Part shown: positions 48,287-57,160 of the stretch, piece after piece
Numbering within the stretch: the first letter of the stretch is position 1
How the letters are laid out: every line of letters starts with the position of its first letter
Origin: Sulfuricurvum sp.
GTDB taxonomy: Bacteria > Campylobacterota > Campylobacteria > Campylobacterales > Sulfurimonadaceae
NCBI RefSeq assembly: GCF_028681615.1
Contig: NZ_JAQUHV010000004.1
Span: 62,001-126,000 of the forward strand
Length of the DNA: 64,000 nucleotides
Reading direction: 5' to 3'
Notes under the pieces: generated by a model
The model's input: the letters and a program-made list of their open reading frames with translations, nothing else
Database searches by the model: none
What the model was told of the DNA's origin: nothing
Translations under genes and position numbers: made by a program

Positions 48287-49519
48287 ATGCATGTTGATAC
48301 GATGAGGAATGTCGATTATTGGGTCGGGATTCCGTTGTGTTTTGTCGGGACTCTCATTCAAAAATCATTATCATGGCTCCCATCCAAACGTACTGCCTCC
48401 CCTACAAACATTCTTTTGATCGAACTCTCGGAAATGGGAAGTACCATCCTTGTTGATCCTGCGATGCAAAAACTCAAACGCGAGTTAAACGCAAATCTTC
48501 ACTTTGTCATCTTTAAAAAGAACAAACCAAGCCTTGATCTTCTCAAAACCGTACCGGAAGAGAATATATTTACCATCCGTGAAGAAAGCCTTTTCTCACT
48601 TGTTGCCGATACGATCCGTTTTTTATTTTGGACACGGGCGAAACAGATCGATACCGTAATCGATTTGGAACTTTTTTCCCGTTTTACGGCACTTTTGAGC
48701 GGTTTCTCCGGTGCACAGAGAAAAGTGGGTTTTCATGCATTTTACAATGAAGGGCTTTATCGCGGATCAATGCTGACACATGAAGTGGCCTACAACCCTC
48801 ACCAGCACATCAGTAAAAACTTTATCGCGCTGGTCAATTCTTTGCTGATTAACAGCCATCAAATTCCCTACAGCAAAACTGCAGTAGGTGATGAAGAAAT
48901 CGTTTTAAATAAAGTGTCAGTACCCCCTGAAGAGCAATACAAAATGCGACAAAAAATAGCTGACCAGTATCCTCTCTACGATTCAAACTACCATCATATA
49001 GTCCTCTTTAACGCCAATGCCAGTGATATGATGCCCCTTCGCAGGTGGGATCAAAAAAATTATATCCATCTTGCGAAACGGATATTGGACGCTCACCCTG
49101 AGATCATCATTCTTCTCACCGGTGCCCCCGCTGAATTTGAAGGATTGCAAAATATTCCCGATGCTCTGCCATCGGATCGATGCATCAATTTTGCCGGAAA
49201 AATAGCGTTTTCTGAGTTGGTTGCTCTGTATGAAATCTCCGAATTCATGCTTACAAACGATTCGGGACCGGGACATTTTTCTGCTGTTACCTCCATGCCC
49301 TCTTTTGTGTTTTTCGGCCCGGAAACACCAAAACTGTACGGATCATTGGGTATCACTACTCCCATTTATGCCGGACTTGCATGTTCACCGTGCGTGAGTG
49401 CCACCAATCACCGTAAATCTGCGTGCAACGACAATCTTTGTATGCAAGCAATCGGTGTAGATGCTGTCTATTCGCTTCTTCAGCCTTCATTGCTTAAAAG
49501 CCGTTTTGAACAGGTGTAG
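48287..49519 (+). CDS. Family 9 glycosyltransferase (heptosyltransferase-like)
   Basis: This 410-residue protein has the GT9 fold of two Rossmann-like domains, with ILLIELSEMGSTILVDPAMQ early and the nucleotide-sugar region LTNDSGPGHFSAV near residue 325. Heptosyltransferases WaaC/F/Q add heptose to the LPS inner core. A hydrophobic patch at residues 13-30 may bind the membrane. The acceptor and donor sugars are unknown. Confidence 0.85.
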   Translation: MHVDTMRNVDYWVGIPLCFVGTLIQKSLSWLPSKRTASPTNILLIELSEMGSTILVDPAMQKLKRELNANLHFVIFKKNKPSLDLLKTVPEENIFTIREESLFSLVADTIRFLFWTRAKQIDTVIDLELFSRFTALLSGFSGAQRKVGFHAFYNEGLYRGSMLTHEVAYNPHQHISKNFIALVNSLLINSHQIPYSKTAVGDEEIVLNKVSVPPEEQYKMRQKIADQYPLYDSNYHHIVLFNANASDMMPLRRWDQKNYIHLAKRILDAHPEIIILLTGAPAEFEGLQNIPDALPSDRCINFAGKIAFSELVALYEISEFMLTNDSGPGHFSAVTSMPSFVFFGPETPKLYGSLGITTPIYAGLACSPCVSATNHRKSACNDNLCMQAIGVDAVYSLLQPSLLKSRFEQV

Positions 49520-49521
49520 AG

Positions 49522-50970
49522 ATGCCTCATAAAAAAATCTTTTTTTTAATCCTTTTTTTTACCGTTATGCGGCTTGTGGTCGCACCCTCATTCGGTCTGG
49601 GTGTTGATGAAGCGCATTATGTCCTTTACGGACATTTTCTCGATTTAAGCTATGTTGATCATCCTCCACTTGTCGGATGGACTCAGGCGCTGTTTGCACA
49701 TCTTTTTGGGGAAAGCGTTTTTTGGGCGCGCGTTCCGGCCATACTTCTAATGATGCTCATTTCATGGGAAAGTTACCGCTTTCTCCTTTTTTCAAAAGCT
49801 ACAGAATCCCAAGCGCTTTGGGGCGTTACTGCCCTGAACAGCTCTTTTATGTTTGGAGCAATCGGGCTTATGCTTTTGCCTGAAAACTTTCTCCTTGCAT
49901 TGGTTTTTCCCATCATAATGAGCGTATTACGGATTGAGGCAGATGGGAAAACAACGGATTATATATGGTTGGGAATATGGCTTGGGTTGGCGGGGCTCTC
50001 CAAATACACGGCAGTTATTCTATTACCGCCCCTACTTTTGTATATCCTGTCAAAACGGCGCTTTGATTTACTGATCAATCCACGCATTCTTTTGTCCGCG
50101 ATCATCGGATTTATTTTGATCTTACCGGTCATCTTTTGGAATGCTTCACATCAGTGGGTTAGTTTTGCCTATCAATCCTCTCATGTTGCAGGAAGCACTG
50201 TTATCGCTTTTAAACCGTTTATCCGATCTTTGGCAGCCCAATTCGGCGCATATAACCCTTTTTTATTTATTATTGCAATCTATGGAATCATTGTTTCGTT
50301 TCGCTCTAAAAATTCGGCTATCATCCTTGCCCTGTGGATCGGCCTGTCAATTGAACTCTTTTTTATACTTACATCGTTTTTAAAGCCGGTTTTACCTCAT
50401 TGGCCTGCACTCTTTTATCTTTTATTTATCCCGATAGGAACCGTTGCTCTGCTGTCTCGCGGAGGAAAATACGGATCGATTGCACGCGGCAGCATTCTCA
50501 TTTCATTGCTGCTAAGTCTTCTAATACATGCCGAACTTTCCGCGAAGTGGGGGGATTTTCCGGATTACAAATCTCCGTTTCGCGATATTTATGGATTTGA
50601 TACTCAAATTCGTGACGGTGTAACCTTACTTAATGCCCTTCCCACCCCTAAAAAGGCATTAGCCGTCACCAACTGGAGCTATGGTAGCCGTCTGCATTAC
50701 TATGCACTCCCTTATGGAATTAAAACATTTGTTTTGGATAATTACAACCGACAATTCGCTCTCTGGGAAAAAGAAAGTCCTATCGGATATGATTTAATCC
50801 TGCTTCATTCGCATTTTTCCGACATTCCTGATTCCCTTCAGTGCGAAGAAACTCAAACGCTCAAAAAAGAAGACATCCTTTTAAACGGCAGAAAGGTCGA
50901 TACGGTAGAGTATCTGTGGTGTAAAAATTATCAGGGTATTGGGCAGACAAAAGTGACCGCCACTCAGTAA
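49522..50970 (+). CDS. GT39/ArnT-like lipid-linked glycosyltransferase
   Basis: This 482-residue polytopic membrane protein has the GT-C type plan: a periplasmic-loop DE motif early (LGVDEAHYV) followed by the YVDHPPLVGW segment and many helices. It resembles ArnT (aminoarabinose transferase) and dolichyl mannosyltransferases that use a polyprenyl-phosphate sugar. It starts 2 bases after the GT9 stop. Target lipid A or glycan is not identified. Confidence 0.82.
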   Translation: MPHKKIFFLILFFTVMRLVVAPSFGLGVDEAHYVLYGHFLDLSYVDHPPLVGWTQALFAHLFGESVFWARVPAILLMMLISWESYRFLLFSKATESQALWGVTALNSSFMFGAIGLMLLPENFLLALVFPIIMSVLRIEADGKTTDYIWLGIWLGLAGLSKYTAVILLPPLLLYILSKRRFDLLINPRILLSAIIGFILILPVIFWNASHQWVSFAYQSSHVAGSTVIAFKPFIRSLAAQFGAYNPFLFIIAIYGIIVSFRSKNSAIILALWIGLSIELFFILTSFLKPVLPHWPALFYLLFIPIGTVALLSRGGKYGSIARGSILISLLLSLLIHAELSAKWGDFPDYKSPFRDIYGFDTQIRDGVTLLNALPTPKKALAVTNWSYGSRLHYYALPYGIKTFVLDNYNRQFALWEKESPIGYDLILLHSHFSDIPDSLQCEETQTLKKEDILLNGRKVDTVEYLWCKNYQGIGQTKVTATQ

Positions 50971-51010
50971 GTCTCATTCCCGATCTGTTTTAAATAGTCC
51001 TTTATTTCTG

Positions 51011-51016
51011 TATAAT
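51011..51016 (+). promoter_or_regulatory. -10 box of the Mrr-like gene
   Basis: A perfect TATAAT lies 25 bases before the ATG at 51042, with GAGGG as ribosome site in the leader. Confidence 0.45.
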
Positions 51017-51041
51017 TGATCTAAATTTTTGAGGGACAATC

Positions 51042-51572
51042 ATGGCAAATCTCCTTACACTCCTCGTTATTGTTGCAGCCGGATATTGGGTGATGCTCAT
51101 CATTTCTCGTAAAAAACGAGAGTTGAGCGAAAAAGAACTCTATCAAAAAGAACAATTTTTAAAAGACACACAATCAATCCTTAAAACTGAATCACCCTCA
51201 TATAACAAGCCGTCTGCTCCAATACAGCCAAATACTTCCTCTCCTGACAGCCTATACTGCACAACAGTTGAGCAATCTTTCCAAAAACAAGGATTTACCA
51301 TTACAGATAGTGTTAAAGCAGATGGAATTGATTTTATCGGATTAAAAGATAAAGAGTTACTCTTAATTCGGTGCGAAAATCGTCTCAAAGAGATCACAAT
51401 ATCCGATCTAAAAACATTTATTGCAGACTGTGCAGTCTATATTGATAAAAATCCTATATTTGAGGGAAGGTCGAGCATGCGTATCTATGCAACCAACTGC
51501 CCTATTACCGAAGAAGCGCAAGAGTTTATACGTAACAATCCGTCCACCTTGCGTCTATTTACAGAAGATTAA
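51042..51572 (+). CDS. Membrane-anchored Mrr-like nuclease-fold protein
   Basis: This 176-residue protein has one N-terminal membrane helix (about 3-21), a polar linker with Ser/Pro-rich stretch (about 45-70), and a C-terminal domain that resembles the Mrr restriction-endonuclease-like fold: DGIDFIGLKDKELLLIRCE. In that motif the D-x(n)-E/Q-x-K catalytic lysine is replaced (RCEN, with D97 and E112). If the fold is right it may be inactive or modified. The function is unknown. Confidence 0.55.
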   Translation: MANLLTLLVIVAAGYWVMLIISRKKRELSEKELYQKEQFLKDTQSILKTESPSYNKPSAPIQPNTSSPDSLYCTTVEQSFQKQGFTITDSVKADGIDFIGLKDKELLLIRCENRLKEITISDLKTFIADCAVYIDKNPIFEGRSSMRIYATNCPITEEAQEFIRNNPSTLRLFTED

Positions 51573-51578
51573 AAGAGT

Positions 51579-52274
51579 TTAACGGTCATGTCCATGGTCG
51601 TTTCCCCGTCCATTATCACTGCGGTCTTGGTTTTTGCCTTGGTTGTCATTTTTACCATGGTTGTTCTTATCTCTTTGATCATTACGTAAACCTCGATCAT
51701 CACGGCGCTCCTCTTGTCTCATCTCCCGATATTCATTACGATCTTTAGTTCCACGGTAATACTGATCAATATTTATATATCTTTCGCCTTTTCTACGACG
51801 ATCAATGACTTCGTCCGGACTGATATGATGGTAATCGGATAGGAAGCGAACATTTACCAAATCAACGATTTCGGCATCCCGTAAATGGTGTCTATTATTA
51901 CGATAACCATACGCTTCACCGTACGGAGGGCCAAAGTGCTGATGGCTGTTAATAACATAAATTCTGTATGGATCCAGTCCAAGACGGAAGGTAATATCCC
52001 ACCAGCTAAAACCTCGCAATCGCAAATCGCTGATATATCGGGCATCTCTATGGGATTCACGCGCCAAATAATAAACAACACTCATTTCATCCCGTGGTAT
52101 TGAACGCTCTATTACGACAATTTCTTGTGGAGGAACACGATAATAGTCACCGATGGAGAGAGAAAAGCCATTGATCCCTCGATCAGAGCCGGAAACTCCG
52201 ACATCAAAATTTGTAGCACTTAGCGATGTATACATACATCCGCTCATTAAGACTAAAAGTACCTTTTTTTTCAT
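51579..52274 (-). CDS. Hypothetical secreted protein with Asn/Asp/Arg-rich tail
   Basis: This 231-residue protein has a signal peptide (to about residue 20) and an N-terminal region with many aromatic residues. The last ~60 residues are a low-complexity run of Arg, Asn, Asp, Gly and His. The tail resembles a flexible, possibly metal- or nucleic-acid-binding segment. I do not recognise the core. The gene is convergent with the Mrr-like gene, 6 bases apart. Confidence 0.6.
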   Translation of the reverse strand: MKKKVLLVLMSGCMYTSLSATNFDVGVSGSDRGINGFSLSIGDYYRVPPQEIVVIERSIPRDEMSVVYYLARESHRDARYISDLRLRGFSWWDITFRLGLDPYRIYVINSHQHFGPPYGEAYGYRNNRHHLRDAEIVDLVNVRFLSDYHHISPDEVIDRRRKGERYINIDQYYRGTKDRNEYREMRQEERRDDRGLRNDQRDKNNHGKNDNQGKNQDRSDNGRGNDHGHDR

Positions 52275-52388
52275 ACTACCATCCCCCTCTATCTTTTTCT
52301 AATAGTATCGTACAAATTGTTAGCATACAGTAAACGGATTTTCTACAGAATAATGAGATAAAATAACGTTTACAATTAAGGAGCCATA

Positions 52389-53213
52389 ATGATAAAAAAA
52401 TGCCTTTTCCCAGCTGCCGGGTATGGTACTCGCTTTTTGCCTGCTACCAAAGCAATGCCCAAAGAGATGCTTCCCGTATTGACAAAACCATTAATCCAAT
52501 ACGGCGTCGAAGAGGCCGTTGAAGCGGGAATGAATACGATGGCAATCGTAACAGGGCGCGGTAAACGGGCATTGGAAGATCATTTTGACGTAAGCTATGA
52601 ACTCGAGCACCAAATCCAAGGAACTTCAAAAGAGCATTATCTCGATGAGATCCGTACCCTAATCGACAAATGTACCTTTTCCTATACACGTCAAAATGAG
52701 ATGAAGGGGTTAGGACATGCTATCCTCACCGGAGAAACATTAATCGGGAATGAGCCTTTTGCCGTTCTATTGGCGGATGACTTATGTGATGGTGACAATG
52801 AAGGTGTATTGACCCAGATGGTTGCACTCTATAATAAATATAAATGCTCTATCGTCGCAATCGAAGAAGTTGATCCAAGCCAAACTAACCGTTACGGAAT
52901 TATCGAAGGTAAAGAGATAGAAGAGGGAGTCTATATGATCACTAATATGGTTGAAAAACCTGATCCGGAAGTCGCTCCAAGCAATCTCGCAATTATCGGA
53001 CGCTATATCCTCACTCCAGATATTTTCCGTATCATTGAACGGACAAAACCCGGTAAAGGGGGAGAAATCCAGATTACTGACGCTCTAATGTCCCAAGCCA
53101 TGAGCGGAATGGTTCTTGCCTATAAGTTTAAAGGGAAACGATTCGACTGCGGAAGTGTTGAAGGATTTGTAGAAGCAACCAACTACTTCTACGAGAAAAG
53201 TAACGAAAAATAA
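52389..53213 (+). CDS. galU: UTP--glucose-1-phosphate uridylyltransferase
   Basis: This 274-residue nucleotidyltransferase has the start motif FPAAGYGTRFLPATKAMPKEM and the catalytic VLLADDLCDG. It makes UDP-glucose for LPS and capsule precursors. A TAAAAT box at 52359-52364 may serve it. It has the family length. Confidence 0.95.
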   Translation: MIKKCLFPAAGYGTRFLPATKAMPKEMLPVLTKPLIQYGVEEAVEAGMNTMAIVTGRGKRALEDHFDVSYELEHQIQGTSKEHYLDEIRTLIDKCTFSYTRQNEMKGLGHAILTGETLIGNEPFAVLLADDLCDGDNEGVLTQMVALYNKYKCSIVAIEEVDPSQTNRYGIIEGKEIEEGVYMITNMVEKPDPEVAPSNLAIIGRYILTPDIFRIIERTKPGKGGEIQITDALMSQAMSGMVLAYKFKGKRFDCGSVEGFVEATNYFYEKSNEK

Positions 53214-53270
53214 AAACTATAGAACCAAAGGTACTGAGCCTACTACTGAAGTAAACCTAGTGTTTGCGTA

Positions 53271-53297
53271 GCAAAACCGGATTTTGTTCTGTTTTGC
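53271..53297. terminator. Hairpin between galU and amidase genes
   Basis: GCAAAAC (53271-53277) and GTTTTGC (53291-53297) form a 7 bp inverted repeat with a 13-base loop in the 92-base convergent gap. It has no strong U tract and its role as bidirectional terminator is tentative. Confidence 0.35.
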
Positions 53298-53305
53298 GTA
53301 TAAAA

Positions 53306-54859
53306 TTAACTGTTATTTGCGAAATAGTGCATTACACCGTCGACCAATCCGTCCACCATCCAACGCTGATATTTATCATCCGCAATCCGAACGGCTTCAT
53401 CCGGATTACTGATATATCCGACTTCAACCAATACAGCAGGCATCTGTGCTCCGACTAGAACCCAAAAAGGTGCTTCTCTTACACCGTTATCATGAACATT
53501 AGGGAATTGTTTGCGCAAACTTCCCAATATCCCTTTTTGCAAATCTATACCCAATTTATTGGAAGCAATAATTTTTTCTTTATTCAAGAAACTTAAAAAA
53601 CTGAGTTTTCCGTAGGCACCCATTTCACCCATATCTTGAGAGTTTTCCGAAGCTGCAACACGCATAGCACGCTCGCTCCGCGTAGGTGAGAGGAAATACG
53701 TCTCAAGTCCTTGGGCTGCAGCGGGATCTGATGTTTTAGGGATAGAATTGGCGTGAATAGAGATGAATAAATCCGCCTCTTTATCATTCGCAAATTTAGT
53801 GCGATCTTTCAATTCAATAAACGTATCGTTACTACGGGTCATATGTACGGTGTAGCCTTGCGAGCGAAGTTTATCGGCCAGTTTGGTCCCGATTTGCAAC
53901 ACTATGTCTTTTTCCATGAAGCTATTGCCGGTCGCACCGCTGTCTTTTCCCCCGTGACCCGGATCGATCACGATTATTTTTTTACTTCGGTCACGCGGCG
54001 TGACCGTTACAAGCGGTGGGAGTGCAGCGATTAGAGGAGGTTCCTGTACTTCCGGCTTAGCTACCGGAAGAGTTGCAAGAGGAGAGGTGATTTTCGGAGG
54101 CTCAAGAGAAAGGTCAATGTAAAGTGTTGCCCCCTGTGGAGCTACTTTGATTGAGATAGCCTGATTATGTTCAATAACCAAACGGATCGTTTTGGAGTTA
54201 AATTGCGACATTTGTATTCGATTGATATTTTGATGTTCTAATGTCTGACTTCGTGAAAGCGTAGACGAATCGATATCGATGATATATCGGAATCGCTGTT
54301 TATCCGCCTCGATAATTTTTGACATTTTGATTTCAGAGGACTGTACAGGAGAATCAAAAAGCAATTCCAGCCCTTTGTCTTTCCATTTGGCATCAAGTAA
54401 TCGGTGTCTCATCGTCATAGACACTTCAGGTTTATGAAGAATCGGTTCAATTTTGATCATTTTTTCCGGTTCAGGCGTAGCAAACTTATTGACGAACGAT
54501 GTCGGTTTAATTACCGTCTCCGAAGGAGTTTTTTCACTCTCTTTTGTCGTTGCCGCTGCAGGAACTGAATCAATCGATTTTCCGTTTATCTTTGCAAGAT
54601 CGGCTTGATATTTACTAACGTCAATTCCGAGTTTTCCTCCACTTTGAACAATCCCTTCTAGGGCTTCATGAGCTAATGTCGTGTTTTTGTCCAGCATAGC
54701 TCGGAGGTATAATGTTTTAAACTCATTATATCCTCGAAACTGCTCGATTTCATCATTGCTCTCTAAGGCCTTGGTCGCTGAATCCAAACGTTCGGATAGA
54801 TTAACTCCCATCAGAGTTGTCATCATCAACAATAGAATCAAGAGGATACGGGACAGCAC
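53306..54859 (-). CDS. amiA: N-acetylmuramoyl-L-alanine amidase
   Basis: This 517-residue protein has a signal peptide, a helical N-terminal region, an AMIN-like beta domain (about 150-255) and a C-terminal amidase_3 domain from about 290. The zinc ligands lie in VIDPGHGGKD, SIHAN and the catalytic glutamate in VEVGYISN. Such enzymes split daughter cells by cleaving peptide stems from peptidoglycan. It lies just downstream of the nitronate monooxygenase-like gene. Confidence 0.93.
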   Translation of the reverse strand: MLSRILLILLLMMTTLMGVNLSERLDSATKALESNDEIEQFRGYNEFKTLYLRAMLDKNTTLAHEALEGIVQSGGKLGIDVSKYQADLAKINGKSIDSVPAAATTKESEKTPSETVIKPTSFVNKFATPEPEKMIKIEPILHKPEVSMTMRHRLLDAKWKDKGLELLFDSPVQSSEIKMSKIIEADKQRFRYIIDIDSSTLSRSQTLEHQNINRIQMSQFNSKTIRLVIEHNQAISIKVAPQGATLYIDLSLEPPKITSPLATLPVAKPEVQEPPLIAALPPLVTVTPRDRSKKIIVIDPGHGGKDSGATGNSFMEKDIVLQIGTKLADKLRSQGYTVHMTRSNDTFIELKDRTKFANDKEADLFISIHANSIPKTSDPAAAQGLETYFLSPTRSERAMRVAASENSQDMGEMGAYGKLSFLSFLNKEKIIASNKLGIDLQKGILGSLRKQFPNVHDNGVREAPFWVLVGAQMPAVLVEVGYISNPDEAVRIADDKYQRWMVDGLVDGVMHYFANNS

Positions 54860-54866
54860 GCTGATG

Positions 54867-55958
54867 CTACTCCCCTTTTGTTAATTTTTCCATCAACTCT
54901 TTGACAGAAATAATTTTATCGATTCGGTAGCCGTTACTGCCTGAAAAGAAAAGGCCCAATTCGACATCTCCGTTATAGGCATCACTTAAACGGTCTGCAA
55001 TACAAAAACCGACCTCTTTTGCTTCAACGCCGCGATTACAAGGGGCGACACAATTGGAGATACACTTAATCGACGGACCGGTACGGGTATCGATAAGATT
55101 TCGTAAGTTCGTTCGTACTCCGCGGGCAGGATATCCTACCGGAGATTTCATTAGCGTAATATCCTCTTCTTTTGCATCCATAAGAACTTGTTTAAAGTTT
55201 TCATGAGCATCACACTCATAAGTACCGATAAAACGGGTACCCATTTGTACTCCGCTCGCGCCCAATGCCATCATAGCATCGATATCGTTTTTGTCCCAAA
55301 TTCCCCCTGCTGCTATAACAGGAATATTGCCCCACAAAGCAGCTTCTTCAACGACGGGACGAACGAGATTTTCGAGCTGATACTCTTCCATTGCACATTG
55401 CTCGTACGTAAATCCTTGATGTCCTCCGCTTAGCGGCCCTTCCAGAACAACCGCATCAGGAAGACGGTTATAACGTTTCTGCCAGCGTTTACAAATAATT
55501 GAAAGCGCTTTAGCCGAAGATACAATAGGTACAAGAGCGACATCGGGATAATCCGCCGTAAATTCAGGCATATTTGTCGGTAATCCGGCACCGGTAATAA
55601 TAATATCTATTCCGGCTTCACATGCATCATGCACAACTCTGCCGTAATCATTGATGGCATACAATACGTTACAGGCTAACGGAGCATCACCACAGACTTT
55701 TCGCGCATTTTCAACGATTGCCATAAGTCCTTTTTTGGAGTAAAAATTCTCCGCATCCAAAGGTCGGTTTGCGATCAGTTTATCCGCGAACGCTTTATTC
55801 TCATAGTATCCGGTTCCGACAGAACTGATAACACCAAGACCGCCTTCTGATGAAACAGCCCCCGCTAATTTATCCCAGCTGATACCGACACCCATTCCGC
55901 CTTGAACGATAGGAATCCGAATGGTATGTTTGCCGATTTGAATTGGTTTGAAGCTCAT
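54867..55958 (-). CDS. Nitronate monooxygenase/FabK-like FMN protein
   Basis: This 363-residue TIM-barrel flavoprotein has the FMN-site segments [30 protein letters not shown] and [13 protein letters not shown], of the nitronate monooxygenase/2-nitropropane dioxygenase family. A FabK enoyl reductase role cannot be excluded. The four cysteines near the C-terminus ([10 protein letters not shown] and a later GFCIAD) are notable. Its ATG overlaps the tyrS stop. Confidence 0.85.
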   Translation of the reverse strand: MSFKPIQIGKHTIRIPIVQGGMGVGISWDKLAGAVSSEGGLGVISSVGTGYYENKAFADKLIANRPLDAENFYSKKGLMAIVENARKVCGDAPLACNVLYAINDYGRVVHDACEAGIDIIITGAGLPTNMPEFTADYPDVALVPIVSSAKALSIICKRWQKRYNRLPDAVVLEGPLSGGHQGFTYEQCAMEEYQLENLVRPVVEEAALWGNIPVIAAGGIWDKNDIDAMMALGASGVQMGTRFIGTYECDAHENFKQVLMDAKEEDITLMKSPVGYPARGVRTNLRNLIDTRTGPSIKCISNCVAPCNRGVEAKEVGFCIADRLSDAYNGDVELGLFFSGSNGYRIDKIISVKELMEKLTKGE

Positions 55959-57157
55959 TGGGTCACCTTTAATCGCGCAAATTTTCGTTTTCCAACCTGC
56001 AGAATGTATTCACCCGCTTCCAGTTGGTACTGTTCGTCGCTCAGTTTATTTTGATCGATTTTAACAGAGCCTTGCTTAATCTCCCGACGGGCTTGGGAAG
56101 TAGAAGGGCTGAGGGCACAATCCACTAAAGCTTTGGCAATCCACACAGCCCCTTCAATGGTAAATTCATCCATTTCAGTCGGAATTTCACTTTGAGCATG
56201 AACACGCTCGAATTCTGCCTGAGCATTCACTGCCGCATCGTGAGAATAAAATCGTTCCGTAATTTCCAATGCCAATGCTTCTTTTACCTTTTTAGGGTGC
56301 AGAGAACCGTTTTCGACTCCGATTTTAAGAGCTTCGATCTCATCCAGACTTAGAGCGCTTAAAAGTTCATAATAACGCCACATCAGCGTATCACTGATAC
56401 TGAGGATTTTCCCGAACATCTCGTTCGGAGCATCTGCTACGGCGATATAATTCCCTAATGATTTGGACATTTTCTGTACGCCGTCCAACCCTTCCAAAAT
56501 CGGCATCATAAGCACTGCCTGCTCTTTGCCGATTTCATACACACGCTGTAGATGGCGTCCCATCAAAAGGTTGAATTTTTGGTCGGTTCCGCCGATTTCG
56601 ATATCGCTTTTGAGATGGACACTGTCATATCCTTGAAGGAGAGGATACAAAAATTCGCTGATGGAAATTGAAATCCCCGCTTTATGCCGTTTATCAAAAT
56701 CGTCGCGTTCCAACATACGTGCTACGTTATACGTGGTAGTGAGTTCCAGCATACCTGCCGCACCCAAAGGGTTGATCCACTCCGAGTTAAAGACGACCGT
56801 TGTTTTTTCAGGGTCGAGAATTTTAAATACTTGGCTTTTATAGCTTTGCGCATTTTCTTCGATCTGTGCCGGAAGCAATTTTTTACGGGTCTCGCTTTTA
56901 CCGGTCGGATCTCCGATCTGTGCCGTAAAATCGCCGATCAAAAATTGGATATGAGCTCCGAATTTTTGAAAAGCAGCCAACTTTTGAAGCAAGACCGTAT
57001 GTCCCAGATGCAAATCGGGAGCGGTAGGGTCAAAACCGGCCTTAACCGTATACGTTTCACCTTTTTCAAAATAATTTTTAAGAAGTGTTTCAATACGTGC
57101 TTCATCGATAATTTCGGCAGTACCTCGTCTAATCTCTCGTAAGGCTGTTTGTATCAT
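55955..57157 (-). CDS. tyrS: Tyrosyl-tRNA synthetase
   Basis: This 400-residue class I synthetase has the HIGH-type motif [11 protein letters not shown], the KMSKS motif [12 protein letters not shown] and a C-terminal S4 RNA-binding domain (about 335-400). The catalytic core includes [10 protein letters not shown]. It belongs to the longer TyrZ-like bacterial form. It is preceded by spoT with 3 bases between. Confidence 0.95.
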   Translation of the reverse strand: MIQTALREIRRGTAEIIDEARIETLLKNYFEKGETYTVKAGFDPTAPDLHLGHTVLLQKLAAFQKFGAHIQFLIGDFTAQIGDPTGKSETRKKLLPAQIEENAQSYKSQVFKILDPEKTTVVFNSEWINPLGAAGMLELTTTYNVARMLERDDFDKRHKAGISISISEFLYPLLQGYDSVHLKSDIEIGGTDQKFNLLMGRHLQRVYEIGKEQAVLMMPILEGLDGVQKMSKSLGNYIAVADAPNEMFGKILSISDTLMWRYYELLSALSLDEIEALKIGVENGSLHPKKVKEALALEITERFYSHDAAVNAQAEFERVHAQSEIPTEMDEFTIEGAVWIAKALVDCALSPSTSQARREIKQGSVKIDQNKLSDEQYQLEAGEYILQVGKRKFARLKVTQ

Positions 57158-57160
57158 GAT

